Positions 50,150 to 59,336 are shown, counted from the first letter of the stretch. The stretch is DNA of 64,000 bases from Ruania zhangjianzhongii (GCF_008000995.1 NZ_CP042828.1:2966882-3030881); one strand, 5' to 3'. Numbers and translations are program-made. The notes: a model not told the origin generated them from the sequence alone.

Positions 50150-51478
50150 TCAGCAGCTGCGCAGGAACTTCTCCAGCACCCGGACCCCGAACTGCACCGA
50201 GGCCACCGGCACTCGCTCGTCCACGCCGTGGAACATCCCGGCGAAGTCCAGGTCCGGCGGCAGCTGCAGCGGCGCGAACCCGTAGCCGGTGATGCCCAGC
50301 CGGGCCAAGGACTTGTTGTCGGTACCGCCGGAGAGCATGTACGGCAGCACCACAGCACCCGGGTCCTCGGCGTCCAGTGCCGCCACCATTCGGTCCACCA
50401 GCTCGCCACCGAAGGGCACCTCGAGGGCGATGTTGCGCTGGACGTCCTCCAGCCGGATCCCGGGCCCGGCCAGCTCGCGGATCATGTTCACGGTCTGCTC
50501 TTCCTCACCGGGCAGGAACCGGACGTCCACCACGGCCTCGGCCACCGACGGCACCACGTTCGCCTTGTACCCGGCGTCCAGCTGGGTGGGGTTGGAGTTC
50601 GCGGCCAGGGTGGCGCTGACGAACTTGCTCGCCGAGCCGATCGAGCCGGCCAGTGCCTCGATCGAGGCCCGGTCGCCGGCGTCGTACCCGGTGCCGGTGA
50701 GCTCGGCGACCCCGTCGAGCAGGGCCCGCACAGTCGGTGAGAGGCTCAGCGGCCAGGCGTGCCGGCCGATCCTGGCGACCGCCTCGGCCAGGTGGGTGAC
50801 GGCGTTGTCGGAACTGATCTGCGACCCGTGCCCAGCAGTGCCGTCGGCGATCAGGCGCAACCACGCGATGCCCTTCTCCGCGGTCTGCAGCAGATAGGCA
50901 CGGCGGCCGTTCACCTCCACCGAGTACCCGCCCACCTCGCTGATCGCCTCGGTCGCCCCCTCGAACAGCTCGGGCTTCTTCTCCACGGCGTATCCGGCGC
51001 CGTAGGTACCGCCGTGCTCCTCGTCGGCGAAGAACGCGATCACCAGGTCCCGTGGCGGCTGCCAGCCGGTGCGCTTCATGTCCCGGACCACGGCGAGGAT
51101 CATCGCGTCCATGTCCTTCATGTCCACGGCGCCCCGGCCCCAGATCATGCCGTCCATCTCTTCGCCGCCGAACGGGTCCATCTTCCACTCGGAGGCCTGA
51201 GCGGGGACTACGTCCAGGTGCCCGTGCACCACCAGTGCGTCCCGGTCCGGATCGGCTCCCGGGATGCGCAGCACCACGCTGGCGCGCCGGTCGGCCGACT
51301 CGAAGTAGGTCGGGTCGTAGCCGACCTCGGTGAGCAGCTCCATCACGTACTCGGCGGCAGCCCGCTCCCCCGGTCCCGACCCGTCGCCGTAGTTGGAGGA
51401 GTCGATCCGGATGAGGTTCCGGCAGATCGCTACTGCATCGAGCTCGGCGGCGGTGGGTGTGCGGTTCTCGTCGGTCAT
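50150..51478 (-). CDS. M20-family metallopeptidase
   Basis: A 442-residue M20/M25/M40 peptidase with two zinc ions. The metal ligands lie in VVHGHLDVVP, GRGAVDMKDMDAM and FFADEEHGG, with the catalytic Glu in the EE pair, and the late His in SGGTDNK... MFHGVDERVPV. A dimerisation domain interrupts the catalytic domain. The substrate could be a dipeptide or an N-acyl amino acid. The ATG overlaps the stop of the M3 peptidase gene (ATGA), so both peptidases are made together and may act in sequence on small peptides. Confidence 0.93.
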   Translation of the reverse strand: MTDENRTPTAAELDAVAICRNLIRIDSSNYGDGSGPGERAAAEYVMELLTEVGYDPTYFESADRRASVVLRIPGADPDRDALVVHGHLDVVPAQASEWKMDPFGGEEMDGMIWGRGAVDMKDMDAMILAVVRDMKRTGWQPPRDLVIAFFADEEHGGTYGAGYAVEKKPELFEGATEAISEVGGYSVEVNGRRAYLLQTAEKGIAWLRLIADGTAGHGSQISSDNAVTHLAEAVARIGRHAWPLSLSPTVRALLDGVAELTGTGYDAGDRASIEALAGSIGSASKFVSATLAANSNPTQLDAGYKANVVPSVAEAVVDVRFLPGEEEQTVNMIRELAGPGIRLEDVQRNIALEVPFGGELVDRMVAALDAEDPGAVVLPYMLSGGTDNKSLARLGITGYGFAPLQLPPDLDFAGMFHGVDERVPVASVQFGVRVLEKFLRSC

Positions 51479-53553
51479 GAATCCAGTCCTAGGCGCTTGA
51501 GAAGGGGGTCGATCACGGCGTCGCGACCACGCAGGTCACGATACGAGGCGAGCGGGTCACGGGTGTGCCCGCGGGCGAGCAGGGCGGCACGGAACCGGCG
51601 TCCGGCGGCCCGGTTCAGACCGCCGTCGTCGTTCTGGGCGGCCTCCTGGCGGAACCACTCGACGGTATCGGCGTCCAGCACCTCGCTCCAGATGTAGGAG
51701 TAGTAGCCGGCGTCGTAGCCCCCGCCGAAGATGTGGTTGAAGTAGGTGGATCGGTACCGCGGTGGTACCAGCGGGTAGTCCAGGCCGATCGCAGCGAGCG
51801 CGTCGGACTCGAAGCCGGTGACTGCCTCGGCCCGGGTGGGCACCTGCTCGGGGGTGAGCTGGTGCCAGGCCTGGTCGAGCATCGCCGCCGCGAGGTACTC
51901 GGTGGTACCGAAGCCTTGTCCGTAGGCCTGAGAGGTGCGCAGCTTCTCCACGGTGTCGGCGGGTAGCGACTCGCCGGTGCGGTGGTGCCGGGCGAAGCTG
52001 GCGAGCACCTCCGGGTGCCACGCCCACATCTCGTTCACCTGCGAGGGGTACTCGACGAAGTCGCGCGGCACGTTGGTTCCGGACACGGACGGGTAGCGGC
52101 ACTCCGCGAACAGACCGTGCAAGGCATGCCCGAACTCGTGGAACGCGGTGATCACCTCGTCCCAGGTGAGCAGAGTGGGCTGACCGTCCGCCGGCCGGGC
52201 GATGTTCAGGTTGTTCACCACCACCGGCGCGTGCCCGAGCAGCCCCGAAGCGTCCACCAGGTTGTGCATCCAGGCGCCGCCGCGCTTGCCCTCGCGGGCG
52301 TAGTAGTCGCCGACGAACAGCCCCAGGCCGGTGCCGTCGTGATCGAAGACCTCCCAGACCCGCACTCCCTCGGCATACCCGGCCAGGTCCTTGTTCTCGG
52401 TGAAGGTCAGGCCGTAGAGCCGGCCGGCGGCGTAGAAGACGCCGTCGTGGATGACCCGGTCGAGCTCCAGGTAGGGGCGTAGCGCCGCGTCGTCGACGGC
52501 GTAGCGCTCCCGCCGTACCCGGTCGGCATAGTAGGGCCAGTCCCAGGCGGCCAGCTGCGCCCCCGGTTCGTCGGCGGCCAGTGCCTCGGCCAGCTCGGCA
52601 CCCTCGGCACGGGCATTGCGCACCGCGGGACCGGCCAGGCGGGCGAGCATGGCGTTGATCGCCTCGGTGCTCTTCGCCGTCCCGTCCTCGGCGACGTAGG
52701 CGCCGTGATGGGCGTATCCCAGCAGCTGGGCCCGCTCGGCACGCTTGCCGGCCAGTGCTACCAGGGTCGCGCGGGTGTCGGAGTGGGGGTGCACCCCGGT
52801 GCCGCGGGTGGCCGACGCGGTGAACACCTGCTCGCGCAGCCGCCGGTCCGCGGCCTGACTGACGATCGCCTGATCGGTGGGCAGGTCGAGGGTGACCAGG
52901 TGCCCGTCGAGGCCCCGGTCGGTGGCCGCCTGCGCGAGCGCGGAGACCGCGTCCTCGGCCAGTCCGGCGAGCAGCTCGGGGTCGGTGAGGTGCACAGCAG
53001 CCGACTCCAACCCAGCCACCACCTGCTGGGCAAACTGGGTCTCGAGTGTGGTGATCTCACCGTTCAACCCGCGCAGGATCGCCTTCTCGTTCTCGCCGAG
53101 GCGGATCCCGGCGCGGATGAAGCCGGTGAGGTACCGGTGCAGCACCCACGCGGTCTCCGGATCGTCTACGCCGGAGGCCTGCACCTCTTCGAGCCGGTCG
53201 TAGAGGCGTTCGTCCAGCCAGAAGGCGTCCTGGTGCGCGGCCAGCACCGGCGCATACTCCGACTCAATCTCCCGGAGCTCGTCCGTTCCGGCCGAGCTGA
53301 CCAGCGTGCCGAACACGGCTTCGACCCGTTGTAGCAGCTGTCCGGAGCGCTCCACCGCATCCAGGGTGTTCGCCACGGTGGGGGCGGCGGGGTCGGTGGC
53401 GATCGCCGCCCACTCGGCGCGCTGCTGGGCGAGTCCAACGTCAAGCGCCGGGCGGATGTGCTCGGTGCGGACAGCCACGAAGTCCGGCAGTCCGTACGGC
53501 AGGATCCAGGCGCGGGAGAACGGGTTCTCGGCGGCGAGTGAAGAGGCGGTCAT
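51475..53553 (-). CDS. M3-family oligopeptidase (Dcp/OpdA-like)
   Basis: A 692-residue M3 metallopeptidase. The zinc motif HEFGH is residues 472-476, with the further ligand Glu in the following EYPSQVNEMW segment. The family's N-terminal alpha-helical part is present, and FNHIFGGGYDAGYYSYIWSE is the substrate-binding tail. No signal peptide is seen, so it is cytoplasmic. It degrades short peptides in relatives, in line with release of peptides by the proteasome. Start ATG 53553. Its TGA overlaps the M20 peptidase start. Upstream on the other strand lies a small RNA. Confidence 0.94.
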   Translation of the reverse strand: MTASSLAAENPFSRAWILPYGLPDFVAVRTEHIRPALDVGLAQQRAEWAAIATDPAAPTVANTLDAVERSGQLLQRVEAVFGTLVSSAGTDELREIESEYAPVLAAHQDAFWLDERLYDRLEEVQASGVDDPETAWVLHRYLTGFIRAGIRLGENEKAILRGLNGEITTLETQFAQQVVAGLESAAVHLTDPELLAGLAEDAVSALAQAATDRGLDGHLVTLDLPTDQAIVSQAADRRLREQVFTASATRGTGVHPHSDTRATLVALAGKRAERAQLLGYAHHGAYVAEDGTAKSTEAINAMLARLAGPAVRNARAEGAELAEALAADEPGAQLAAWDWPYYADRVRRERYAVDDAALRPYLELDRVIHDGVFYAAGRLYGLTFTENKDLAGYAEGVRVWEVFDHDGTGLGLFVGDYYAREGKRGGAWMHNLVDASGLLGHAPVVVNNLNIARPADGQPTLLTWDEVITAFHEFGHALHGLFAECRYPSVSGTNVPRDFVEYPSQVNEMWAWHPEVLASFARHHRTGESLPADTVEKLRTSQAYGQGFGTTEYLAAAMLDQAWHQLTPEQVPTRAEAVTGFESDALAAIGLDYPLVPPRYRSTYFNHIFGGGYDAGYYSYIWSEVLDADTVEWFRQEAAQNDDGGLNRAAGRRFRAALLARGHTRDPLASYRDLRGRDAVIDPLLKRLGLDS

Positions 53554-53614
53554 GACTCATTCATACCCGAAATTCGTCCGTCCCCACCCGGTACCCGCAA
53601 GCACTGCAATGTTG

Positions 53615-53620
53615 TACAGT
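53615..53620 (+). promoter_or_regulatory. -10 element for small RNA
   Basis: TACAGT preceded by TTG, with a purine start about 7 bases later. The -35 region (about 53592-53597) is not a close match to TTGACA. Confidence 0.4.
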
Positions 53621-53626
53621 TTGAAG

Positions 53627-53762
53627 CACGCCGGGATCAGTCCCCGTCCCCCTCGGAGGCGTAGAAGTCCCGGCTAGCAGCGACGGTCGAACGGCCCCCC
53701 TCTGAACGGCCGATCGCGCGGCGGCCCCGATTGCGTTCATCGCGTCGGGGCCGCTTCCTTTT
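53627..53762 (+). ncRNA. 6C-type small RNA (candidate)
   Basis: Two stem-loops with C-rich loops are followed by a strong terminator. Stem 1 is acgcc (53628-53632) with ggcgt (53658-53662), enclosing runs of four and five C. Stem 2 is cggtc (53684-53688) with ggccg (53708-53712), enclosing six C (53695-53700). The terminator hairpin is at 53721-53754. This arrangement matches the established 6C RNA class of actinobacteria, which has two hairpins whose loops carry six or more C. 6C RNAs act in trans on GC-rich mRNAs in mycobacteria. No protein is encoded here. The run of five C rather than six in the first loop is the main reservation. Confidence 0.6.
53721..53762 (+). terminator. intrinsic terminator of the small RNA
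   Basis: A 10-bp perfect stem, GCGGCCCCGA with TCGGGGCCGC and a 14-base loop, followed by TTCCTTTT. The T-rich tail on the plus strand fixes its direction. Confidence 0.9.
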
Positions 53763-53836
53763 CGCCGGAAGTCGCCAGTGTCGCTGCCCAACGGCGGTGC
53801 CGTGGACCACGGCGGATCGGCCCGCTCACCGGTCAG

Positions 53837-54310
53837 TCAGAGGCCGCCGGCGTAGCCGTGCTGACGCCACGCCTCGTAGACGGCGATCGCTGCCGAGTTG
53901 GACAGGTTCAGCGAACGCACCGCGGGTCGCATCGGGATCCGCACCTGTGCGGTGATCGCTGGGTCGGCCAGCACGTCCTCGGGCAGCCCGGTCGGTTCGG
54001 TGCCGAACAGCAGGGCATCGCCCTCGGCGTAGGAGATATCGCCGAAGTGGCGCTCGGTATGGGTGGTGAAGGCGTAGATCCGCCCACTGCCGTGGGTCTG
54101 CAGATGGTCGACGGCGCAGGGCCAGTCGGGATGGACCCGCACGTGGGCAAGGTCGTGGTAGTCCAGGCCGGCACGGCGCAGCTTGGCATCGCTCATCTCG
54201 AATCCGAGGGGTTCGACCAGGTGCAGCGTGGCACCGGTCACCGCGGCCATCCGGATGGCGTTTCCGGTGTTCGGCGGGATGACCGGCTCGTGAAAGACGA
54301 TGTGGAACAC
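53837..54310 (-). CDS. trmL: tRNA 2'-O-methyltransferase (TrmL/SpoU family)
   Basis: A 157-residue SPOUT-fold enzyme of the TrmL type, which methylates the ribose of the wobble base of tRNA-Leu in E. coli. Motifs are NTGNAIRMAAVTGATLHLVE with GF, LLFGTEPTGLPEDVL and RIPMRPAVRSLNLSNSAAIA. The protein has the usual small size. GTG start at 54310. Two tRNA-Leu genes are in this window, although neither needs to be the substrate. Confidence 0.92.
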   Translation of the reverse strand: MFHIVFHEPVIPPNTGNAIRMAAVTGATLHLVEPLGFEMSDAKLRRAGLDYHDLAHVRVHPDWPCAVDHLQTHGSGRIYAFTTHTERHFGDISYAEGDALLFGTEPTGLPEDVLADPAITAQVRIPMRPAVRSLNLSNSAAIAVYEAWRQHGYAGGL

Positions 54311-54345
54311 CAGCGCAGAGTACTCCGACGGCTACGCTGAGCCCG

Positions 54346-54716
54346 ATGGAGCAGTTGTCGCTGGACCGCCTGAGAGCACTGGAGCACCGAGGCTGGACGC
54401 GCTCTGTGCCTCGACCGGAGGCGAGTTCTACGGCGAGCTGATGACCGCCGATGGGCTGATGGTGCTGGTCAACGGGATGGCACTCGACCGCGATCAGGTG
54501 GTCGCGAGCTTGGACGGTGCCCCCGCCTGGGACGGCTACCAGCTCACCGAGGTCCGGCGCATCGACCTGGGCGATCACGCTGCCGCCCTGACCTATCGAG
54601 CCACAGCGCACCGCGCCGGCGAAGAGCCGTTCGTCGCGCTGATGTCCAGCACCTACCGGCTCCTCGACGGCGCGCCCCGCCTCGCGCTGTACCAACAGAC
54701 CACCGCGACGCACTGA
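54346..54716 (+). pseudogene. NTF2-like (DUF4440-type) protein, one-base frameshift
   Basis: Frame 1 from the ATG at 54346 reads MEQLSLDRLRALEHRGW and then runs out to a stop near 54440. From 54396 frame 3 reads DALCASTGGEFYGELMTADG and continues to the stop at 54716 (ALYQQTTATH). Joined at TGG they give one continuous protein of the small NTF2-like family (LEHRGW.ALC....FYG.LMT.DGLMVL... ending LYQQT), which I recall from actinobacteria. The join needs one more G in ggctgg(g)acgc. The upstream extension of frame 3 (from 54300) overlaps trmL and does not resemble the family. Either a sequencing error or a recent real inactivation is possible. Confidence 0.72.
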
Positions 54717-54869
54717 CGCTCCGGCGAGCGATCGCCGTCGGCGCGGTGGTGAAGACTGTGAAGATCTTGTGTGCCCTTTGCACCCACTGGTCGATCGGAT
54801 AGCGCTATGTTGCTTCGGGTGTCCCGATTGTCCCCGGGGCCATTCCCGACTCGATGAGGAGACCCCTTG

Positions 54870-57707
54870 ATGCGTCGACCACCGTCGCCGGACCGCGTGC
54901 GGCCGCGTAGAGCCGTTGCCTGCGGAGGCATCGCCGCGCTGGCGTTGTCCACGCTCGTCCCCCTGTCCGGAGCATCCGCCGATGAGGTGAGCGATCTGGG
55001 CACCGCCTCTGATTACGGTGCCTCGTCCAGTGCGACCGGACTGCAGGCTGAGTCCTCCGCCACCGGTGCCTGGTTCGTCCAGACCGGCGGAACGCCCACC
55101 GTCCAGGGAGGATCGCCGTCGGTGAACACCCGCAGCGCCGATGCCGCTGTGGACGAGGCCGAGGACCTGGGACTGGACGTCGAGGTCCGGGAGACCTACT
55201 CCCAGCTGTGGACAGGGTTCTCCGCGGAGATGTCCGACCATGACGCTGCCGTGCTCGCCGAGGCCGACTCGGTGCAGGCGGTGTTCCCGGTGATGACCGT
55301 CGCCCTGCCCCCGGATACGGCATCTGCCGAGACCCCCGAGATGGTCAGCGCACTGGCGATGACAGGTGCGGACATCGTGCAGAGCGAGCTCGGATTCACC
55401 GGTGAGGGCATCCGGGTGGGCATCCTGGACACCGGGGTGGACTACGACCACCCGGACCTGGGCGGGGCCGGGGACGGGACCTCGTTCCCGACCGAACGAG
55501 TCACCCACGGGCACGACTTCGTGGGCGATGACTACAACGCCGACAGTTCCAGCCCCGACTATCAGCCGGTGCCGCACCCGGACGACGACCCGGACGACTG
55601 CTACGGGCACGGCACCCATGTGGCCGGTATCGTCGGCGCGAGCGGCGACCCGGCCCAGGACGAGGTCCGCGGGGTCGCACCCGGGGTGACCTTCGGCGCC
55701 TATCGTGTGTTCGGCTGCGGTGGCTCCACCGACACCGACATCATGCTCGCCGCGATGGAGATGTCGCTGGCCGACGGGATGGACGTGCTGAACATGTCCG
55801 TCGGTGCCGGCTTCGCCTCCTGGCCGCAATACCCCACCGCCGTGGCCAGTGACAACCTGACCGCCGCCGGGATGGTCGTGGTCGCCTCGATCGGGAACGA
55901 CGGCGAGCTGGGCACCTGGTCCGCTGGTGCACCGGGGGTGAGCAACTCCGCGATCGGCGTGGCCTCCTTCGACAACACCGCGTTCACCACCAACGTGTTC
56001 GCCACCAGCCCGGACGGCGCCACCTACCCCTACACCACGGCTTCCGGTTCACCGGTGATCCCGACCAGTGGCGGCGCTCCGCTGGCGGTTCCCGCGGCAG
56101 GTGAGGAGGAAGCCTGTGCGCCGCTGACCGGTGACTTCACCGACCAGATCGTGGTGGCCTTCCGCGGCACGTGTCCGTTCTACGACAAGGCCTTTAACGC
56201 GCAGGAAGCCGGTGCTGCCGGTGTCGTGCTCGCCAATAACGTGCCCGGACTGATCAACCCGACCGTGGAGGGCGAGCCGGCGATCACCATCCCGGTCGCC
56301 TCGGTCTCGTTGGAGTCCGGTACGGCGCTCGTGGCAGCGATCGAGGCCGGTGAGGCGACCGACCTGGAGTGGACCGACGAGCTCTCCTCCGAGCCGAGCC
56401 CGACCGGTGGCCTGATCTCCAGCTTCAGCTCCTACGGCATGACTGCCGACCTGCAGCTGAAGCCGGACCTGGGTGCTCCTGGCGGCCAGATCTGGTCCAC
56501 CATCCCGCTGGAGAACGGCGGGTACGGTTCGATGTCCGGCACCTCGATGTCCTCTCCGCATGTGGCCGGTGCTGCTGCGCTCATGCTCGAGGCGCGGGAC
56601 GTGACTCCTGCGCAGGTCAAGGACCTGATGCGGAATACCGCCGACCCGGCGCTGTGGGCGCTGTCCCCCGACCTCGGGTTGCTCGGCCCGGCGTTCCGCC
56701 AGGGTGCGGGCCTGCTGGACATCGACGACGCGATCCTGGCCGCCACCTCGGTCACCCCCAGTGGGCTGAGCCTGGGTGAGAGTGAGGCGGGGCCGGTCAC
56801 CGAGACGCTCACCGTGGACAACGCCGGCGACCAGCCGGTCACCTACGCGGTCAGCTACGAGGATGCGGTGGCCACCGGCGGCGACCCGGACAACCCGAGC
56901 TTCTTCTCTGCGCCGAGCACAGTCGAGGCGCCGGAGACGGTCTCGGTCGGGGCCGGTGAGAGTACGTCGTTCGACGTGACGATCTCCCCGAACGCGGACC
57001 TGGAGCTGTCCCAGTACGGCGGCTACGTGGTGCTCACTCCCGAGGAGGGTGAACCGGTGCGGATCCCGTACGCGGGCTTTGCCGGCGACTACCAGTCACT
57101 GCCGCTGATGACCGACATCGGCGCTGGGCTGCCCACGCTCGGCTCGCTGGCCGAGTGCGAGCGGTTCATCGGTGTGGACTGTGTGATGGGTGGTTCCTAC
57201 AACCTGGAGCCCGAGGGCACCACGTACACCATGAAGGACGGCGATGTGCCGACCATGCTGGTGCACCTCGAGCACCCGGCACAGTCGCTGGAGCTGACCG
57301 TCTACGCCTCGAACGGCGGTGAGCGTGGGGCGCAGTTCGGCCCGACCGCCACGTTCCTGGCCGAGGACTACCTGGGCCGTCACCCCGGTGACCAGTCGTT
57401 CCAGCCCTACACCTGGGACGGGCGGTTGGACTCCGGTTCGGCGCACGGTCAACGCAGCTCGGACTGGCGGGTGCCGGACGGTGACTACATCGTGGAGATC
57501 ACCGCAGTGTCCGCGCTCGGTGATGCGGCCAACGCCGACGAGTCGCAGACGGTGTACACCTCGGAGTTCACCATCGACCGGAACGACAACGGCAACCCCT
57601 GGTGGGAGACGGCGATCCAGATGCTCGCCGTCCCGTTCCACCTGTGGGACGACGTGTTCTGCGCCATCACCGGCGTGTGCGGGCCCGGGCACGGCGGTGG
57701 TCGCTGA
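54870..57707 (+). CDS. secreted S8 subtilisin-like serine protease
   Basis: A 945-residue exported protease. A signal peptide (about 1-38, AVACGGIAALALSTLVPLSG) and a prodomain lead to the catalytic domain. The triad is Asp187 in GILDTGVDYDHPDLG, His247 in GHGTHVAGIVGA, and Ser559 in GTSMSSPHVAGAAA. A PA domain is inserted between His and Ser (PFYDKAFNAQEAGAAGVVLA). C-terminal Fn3-like domains follow. No LPxTG or membrane tail is visible. The ATG at 54870 has GAGGAG 8 bases upstream. It resembles the Vpr/lactocepin group. It ends before a strong palindromic terminator. Confidence 0.95.
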   Translation: MRRPPSPDRVRPRRAVACGGIAALALSTLVPLSGASADEVSDLGTASDYGASSSATGLQAESSATGAWFVQTGGTPTVQGGSPSVNTRSADAAVDEAEDLGLDVEVRETYSQLWTGFSAEMSDHDAAVLAEADSVQAVFPVMTVALPPDTASAETPEMVSALAMTGADIVQSELGFTGEGIRVGILDTGVDYDHPDLGGAGDGTSFPTERVTHGHDFVGDDYNADSSSPDYQPVPHPDDDPDDCYGHGTHVAGIVGASGDPAQDEVRGVAPGVTFGAYRVFGCGGSTDTDIMLAAMEMSLADGMDVLNMSVGAGFASWPQYPTAVASDNLTAAGMVVVASIGNDGELGTWSAGAPGVSNSAIGVASFDNTAFTTNVFATSPDGATYPYTTASGSPVIPTSGGAPLAVPAAGEEEACAPLTGDFTDQIVVAFRGTCPFYDKAFNAQEAGAAGVVLANNVPGLINPTVEGEPAITIPVASVSLESGTALVAAIEAGEATDLEWTDELSSEPSPTGGLISSFSSYGMTADLQLKPDLGAPGGQIWSTIPLENGGYGSMSGTSMSSPHVAGAAALMLEARDVTPAQVKDLMRNTADPALWALSPDLGLLGPAFRQGAGLLDIDDAILAATSVTPSGLSLGESEAGPVTETLTVDNAGDQPVTYAVSYEDAVATGGDPDNPSFFSAPSTVEAPETVSVGAGESTSFDVTISPNADLELSQYGGYVVLTPEEGEPVRIPYAGFAGDYQSLPLMTDIGAGLPTLGSLAECERFIGVDCVMGGSYNLEPEGTTYTMKDGDVPTMLVHLEHPAQSLELTVYASNGGERGAQFGPTATFLAEDYLGRHPGDQSFQPYTWDGRLDSGSAHGQRSSDWRVPDGDYIVEITAVSALGDAANADESQTVYTSEFTIDRNDNGNPWWETAIQMLAVPFHLWDDVFCAITGVCGPGHGGGR

Positions 57708-57753
57708 GACCGGGTCGCTGAGACCACACGGCTGACCGCCTGACGGTCACCCG

Positions 57754-57793
57754 CGGGCCGTGGTCCGCACCGATCGGTGCGGACCACGGCCCG
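57754..57793. terminator. 40-base perfect palindrome, bidirectional terminator
   Basis: CGGGCCGTGGTCCGCACCGA followed directly by its reverse complement; the two arms are perfectly matched over 20 bp with no spacer. It lies in the 120 bases between the convergent protease gene and the DUF2510-scramblase gene and can stop transcription in both directions. No T run follows, as is usual in actinobacteria. Confidence 0.8.
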
Positions 57794-57827
57794 GGTGCTC
57801 TCTCCGCCAGGTGAGTGCGCGGTGGGT

Positions 57828-58796
57828 TCAGAGCACGCTGAAGGACAGCTCCATCAGGATGGCGGAGAGCAGGGTCAGCTGCGCCAGTGGCGGGTGACCG
57901 ACCGGCTGCGGCCGGTTCAGCACGAACCGCAACTGGTCCCGGGTCTGGTCGGTCACGGCTTCGACCGCCTTCTGCCCGAGCCACTGGCCAGCGCTGGTCA
58001 CCGGACGCGTCCGATTCGCTTCTTGCTGGTTGAGCTGGATGTCGTAGGACCCATGCTTGTCCAGCCGGGCCAGCACCGTACCGTTCGGTGCCTCCACATC
58101 GAAGTGCTTGGCGCGCGCTCCATCGGCCCGGATCGTACCGACGGGGCCGTCCTGGGCATCGACGAACTCGAAGCGCGCAGCGCCGAACACGTTCGCCTGC
58201 TTACCGGTGAAGAGCAGCTCGCCGGCCGGCCCCGTGACGGTGAAGCTGGACTTGATCGGCTTGTAGTGTGCCACCCGGGCGATCAGCCGGCCGGTGGCCG
58301 GATCACCCACCTGCATCGTGGTGGTGCGTTGCTTGCGGGTGAGCTCGTCGATGGAGTCGTTCTCGATGTCCTGCTCCGGCTTGGCCTCCTCGATCGAGTC
58401 GACCACCACGTGGCCCGACGGCGTCGCGTACTGGAGCTGCACCGTCTCACCATGGTCGAACCGCAGGAGGGAGAGGGACGGTTCGCGGAACGGATCGCTG
58501 GTCGCGGAACCGCCTTGTGCTGCCGGTTGCGCGGGCGCGGTGGGTGCGGCCGCCGCGTTCGATTGCCCCGGGTGACCCTGGCCCCCGTACCCCGGCTGCC
58601 CCTGGAACCCCTGCTGCTGTCCCTGGCCCCCGTGGCCCTGGTACCCCTGCTGCTCCTGCTGCTGCGGTGCCTGCGGGAGCGGGTCCACTCCGGTCCCCTG
58701 CGGCCCGGCGACATGCTCGGTCCAGAGCCGGCCGTCCCAGTAGCGGAACTGGTGACGTCGGGCCGGATCTGCATACCAGCCGGGTGAAGGAGTCAT
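57828..58796 (-). CDS. DUF2510 and phospholipid scramblase-like protein
   Basis: A 322-residue protein with an N-terminal DUF2510 motif (GWYADPARRHQFRYWDGRLW, then TEHVAG), a Gln/Gly-rich linker of about 65 residues, and a C-terminal scramblase/LURP1-like domain (FTVTGPAGELLFTGKQANVF, then FDVEAPNGTVLARLDKHGSY). The domain pair is common in actinobacteria. The scramblase name reflects a fold; lipid transport has not been shown. The very C-terminal hydrophobic segment LLSAILMELSFSVL may associate with membranes. Confidence 0.88.
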   Translation of the reverse strand: MTPSPGWYADPARRHQFRYWDGRLWTEHVAGPQGTGVDPLPQAPQQQEQQGYQGHGGQGQQQGFQGQPGYGGQGHPGQSNAAAAPTAPAQPAAQGGSATSDPFREPSLSLLRFDHGETVQLQYATPSGHVVVDSIEEAKPEQDIENDSIDELTRKQRTTTMQVGDPATGRLIARVAHYKPIKSSFTVTGPAGELLFTGKQANVFGAARFEFVDAQDGPVGTIRADGARAKHFDVEAPNGTVLARLDKHGSYDIQLNQQEANRTRPVTSAGQWLGQKAVEAVTDQTRDQLRFVLNRPQPVGHPPLAQLTLLSAILMELSFSVL

Positions 58797-58973
58797 CCCG
58801 TCAACGTAGTGGGCGCGAGGGTCGTTGTCAGTGGGGACTTCTCCCTCTGTGCAGGGGTCGAGCCACCGCGCTCCACAGTGTCCTGGACCACGCTCGCAGG
58901 TACGGAACGAGCCGCTGTGCGTGGTATGTTTACCGACGTTGCGGGCGGCCGTGAGGCTTCCCGCTGCACCCTT

Positions 58974-59059
58974 GTCCGGGTGGCGGAATTGGCAGACGCG
59001 CTAGCTTGAGGTGCTAGTGCCCTTTATCGGGCGTGGGGGTTCAAGTCCCCCCTCGGACA
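58974..59059 (+). tRNA. tRNA-Leu (anticodon GAG)
   Basis: Acceptor GTCCGGG pairs with CTCGGAC (one G-T pair). The anticodon stem CTAGC/GCTAG closes loop TTGAGGT, giving anticodon GAG (reads CUC/CUU). The long variable arm TGCCCTTTATCGGGCGT and T arm GGGGG-TTCAAGT-CCCCC confirm a class II leucine tRNA. CCA is not encoded. Its 3' end is one boundary of the integrated element. Confidence 0.97.
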
Positions 59060-59063
59060 CCGA
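59030..59063 (+). repeat. attL: tRNA-Leu 3' end repeat
   Basis: This 34-base segment covers the T arm and 3' acceptor of tRNA-Leu(GAG) plus four bases beyond. It recurs at 62977-63009 with one C missing, in the same orientation. Confidence 0.85.
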
Positions 59064-59258
59064 ACGACGAAGGCGTCGAGACCATCGGGTAGTGGCTCCC
59101 CCACCACCCAGACACGATCGCTGTGTGTGCGGCGGTTCTCGTCGAGACGCACACTCAGCGAGTTCCACTGGCCGGGGCACAGTTCCTCCCCTGCGGGGTC
59201 GTCGCACCGGTGCAATGACGGCGTGCCGGTCACGGTGACGAGGCCGACGGCCAATGAC

Positions 59259-59293
59259 GAGCCCCCGCCACCGGAGATCGGTGACGGGGGCTC
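59259..59293. terminator. inverted repeat after the surface-protein gene
   Basis: GAGCCCCCGCCACCG and CGGTGACGGGGGCTC are 15-base arms with one mismatch around a five-base loop. It follows the stop of the minus-strand surface-protein gene by 43 bases. No T run follows. Confidence 0.75.
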
Positions 59294-59336
59294 GGTGCGG
59301 CCTCCTGGGCGCTGTCTCACCCTGGAGGTCGGGACA

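Noticed and set aside
53721-53762. Terminator for the minus-strand trmL gene
   Set aside because: The T-rich tail lies on the plus strand only.
54300-54716. An intact gene starting at the ATG at 54300
   Set aside because: Its first 32 residues overlap trmL and do not resemble the family; the natural N-terminus is in the other frame from 54346.
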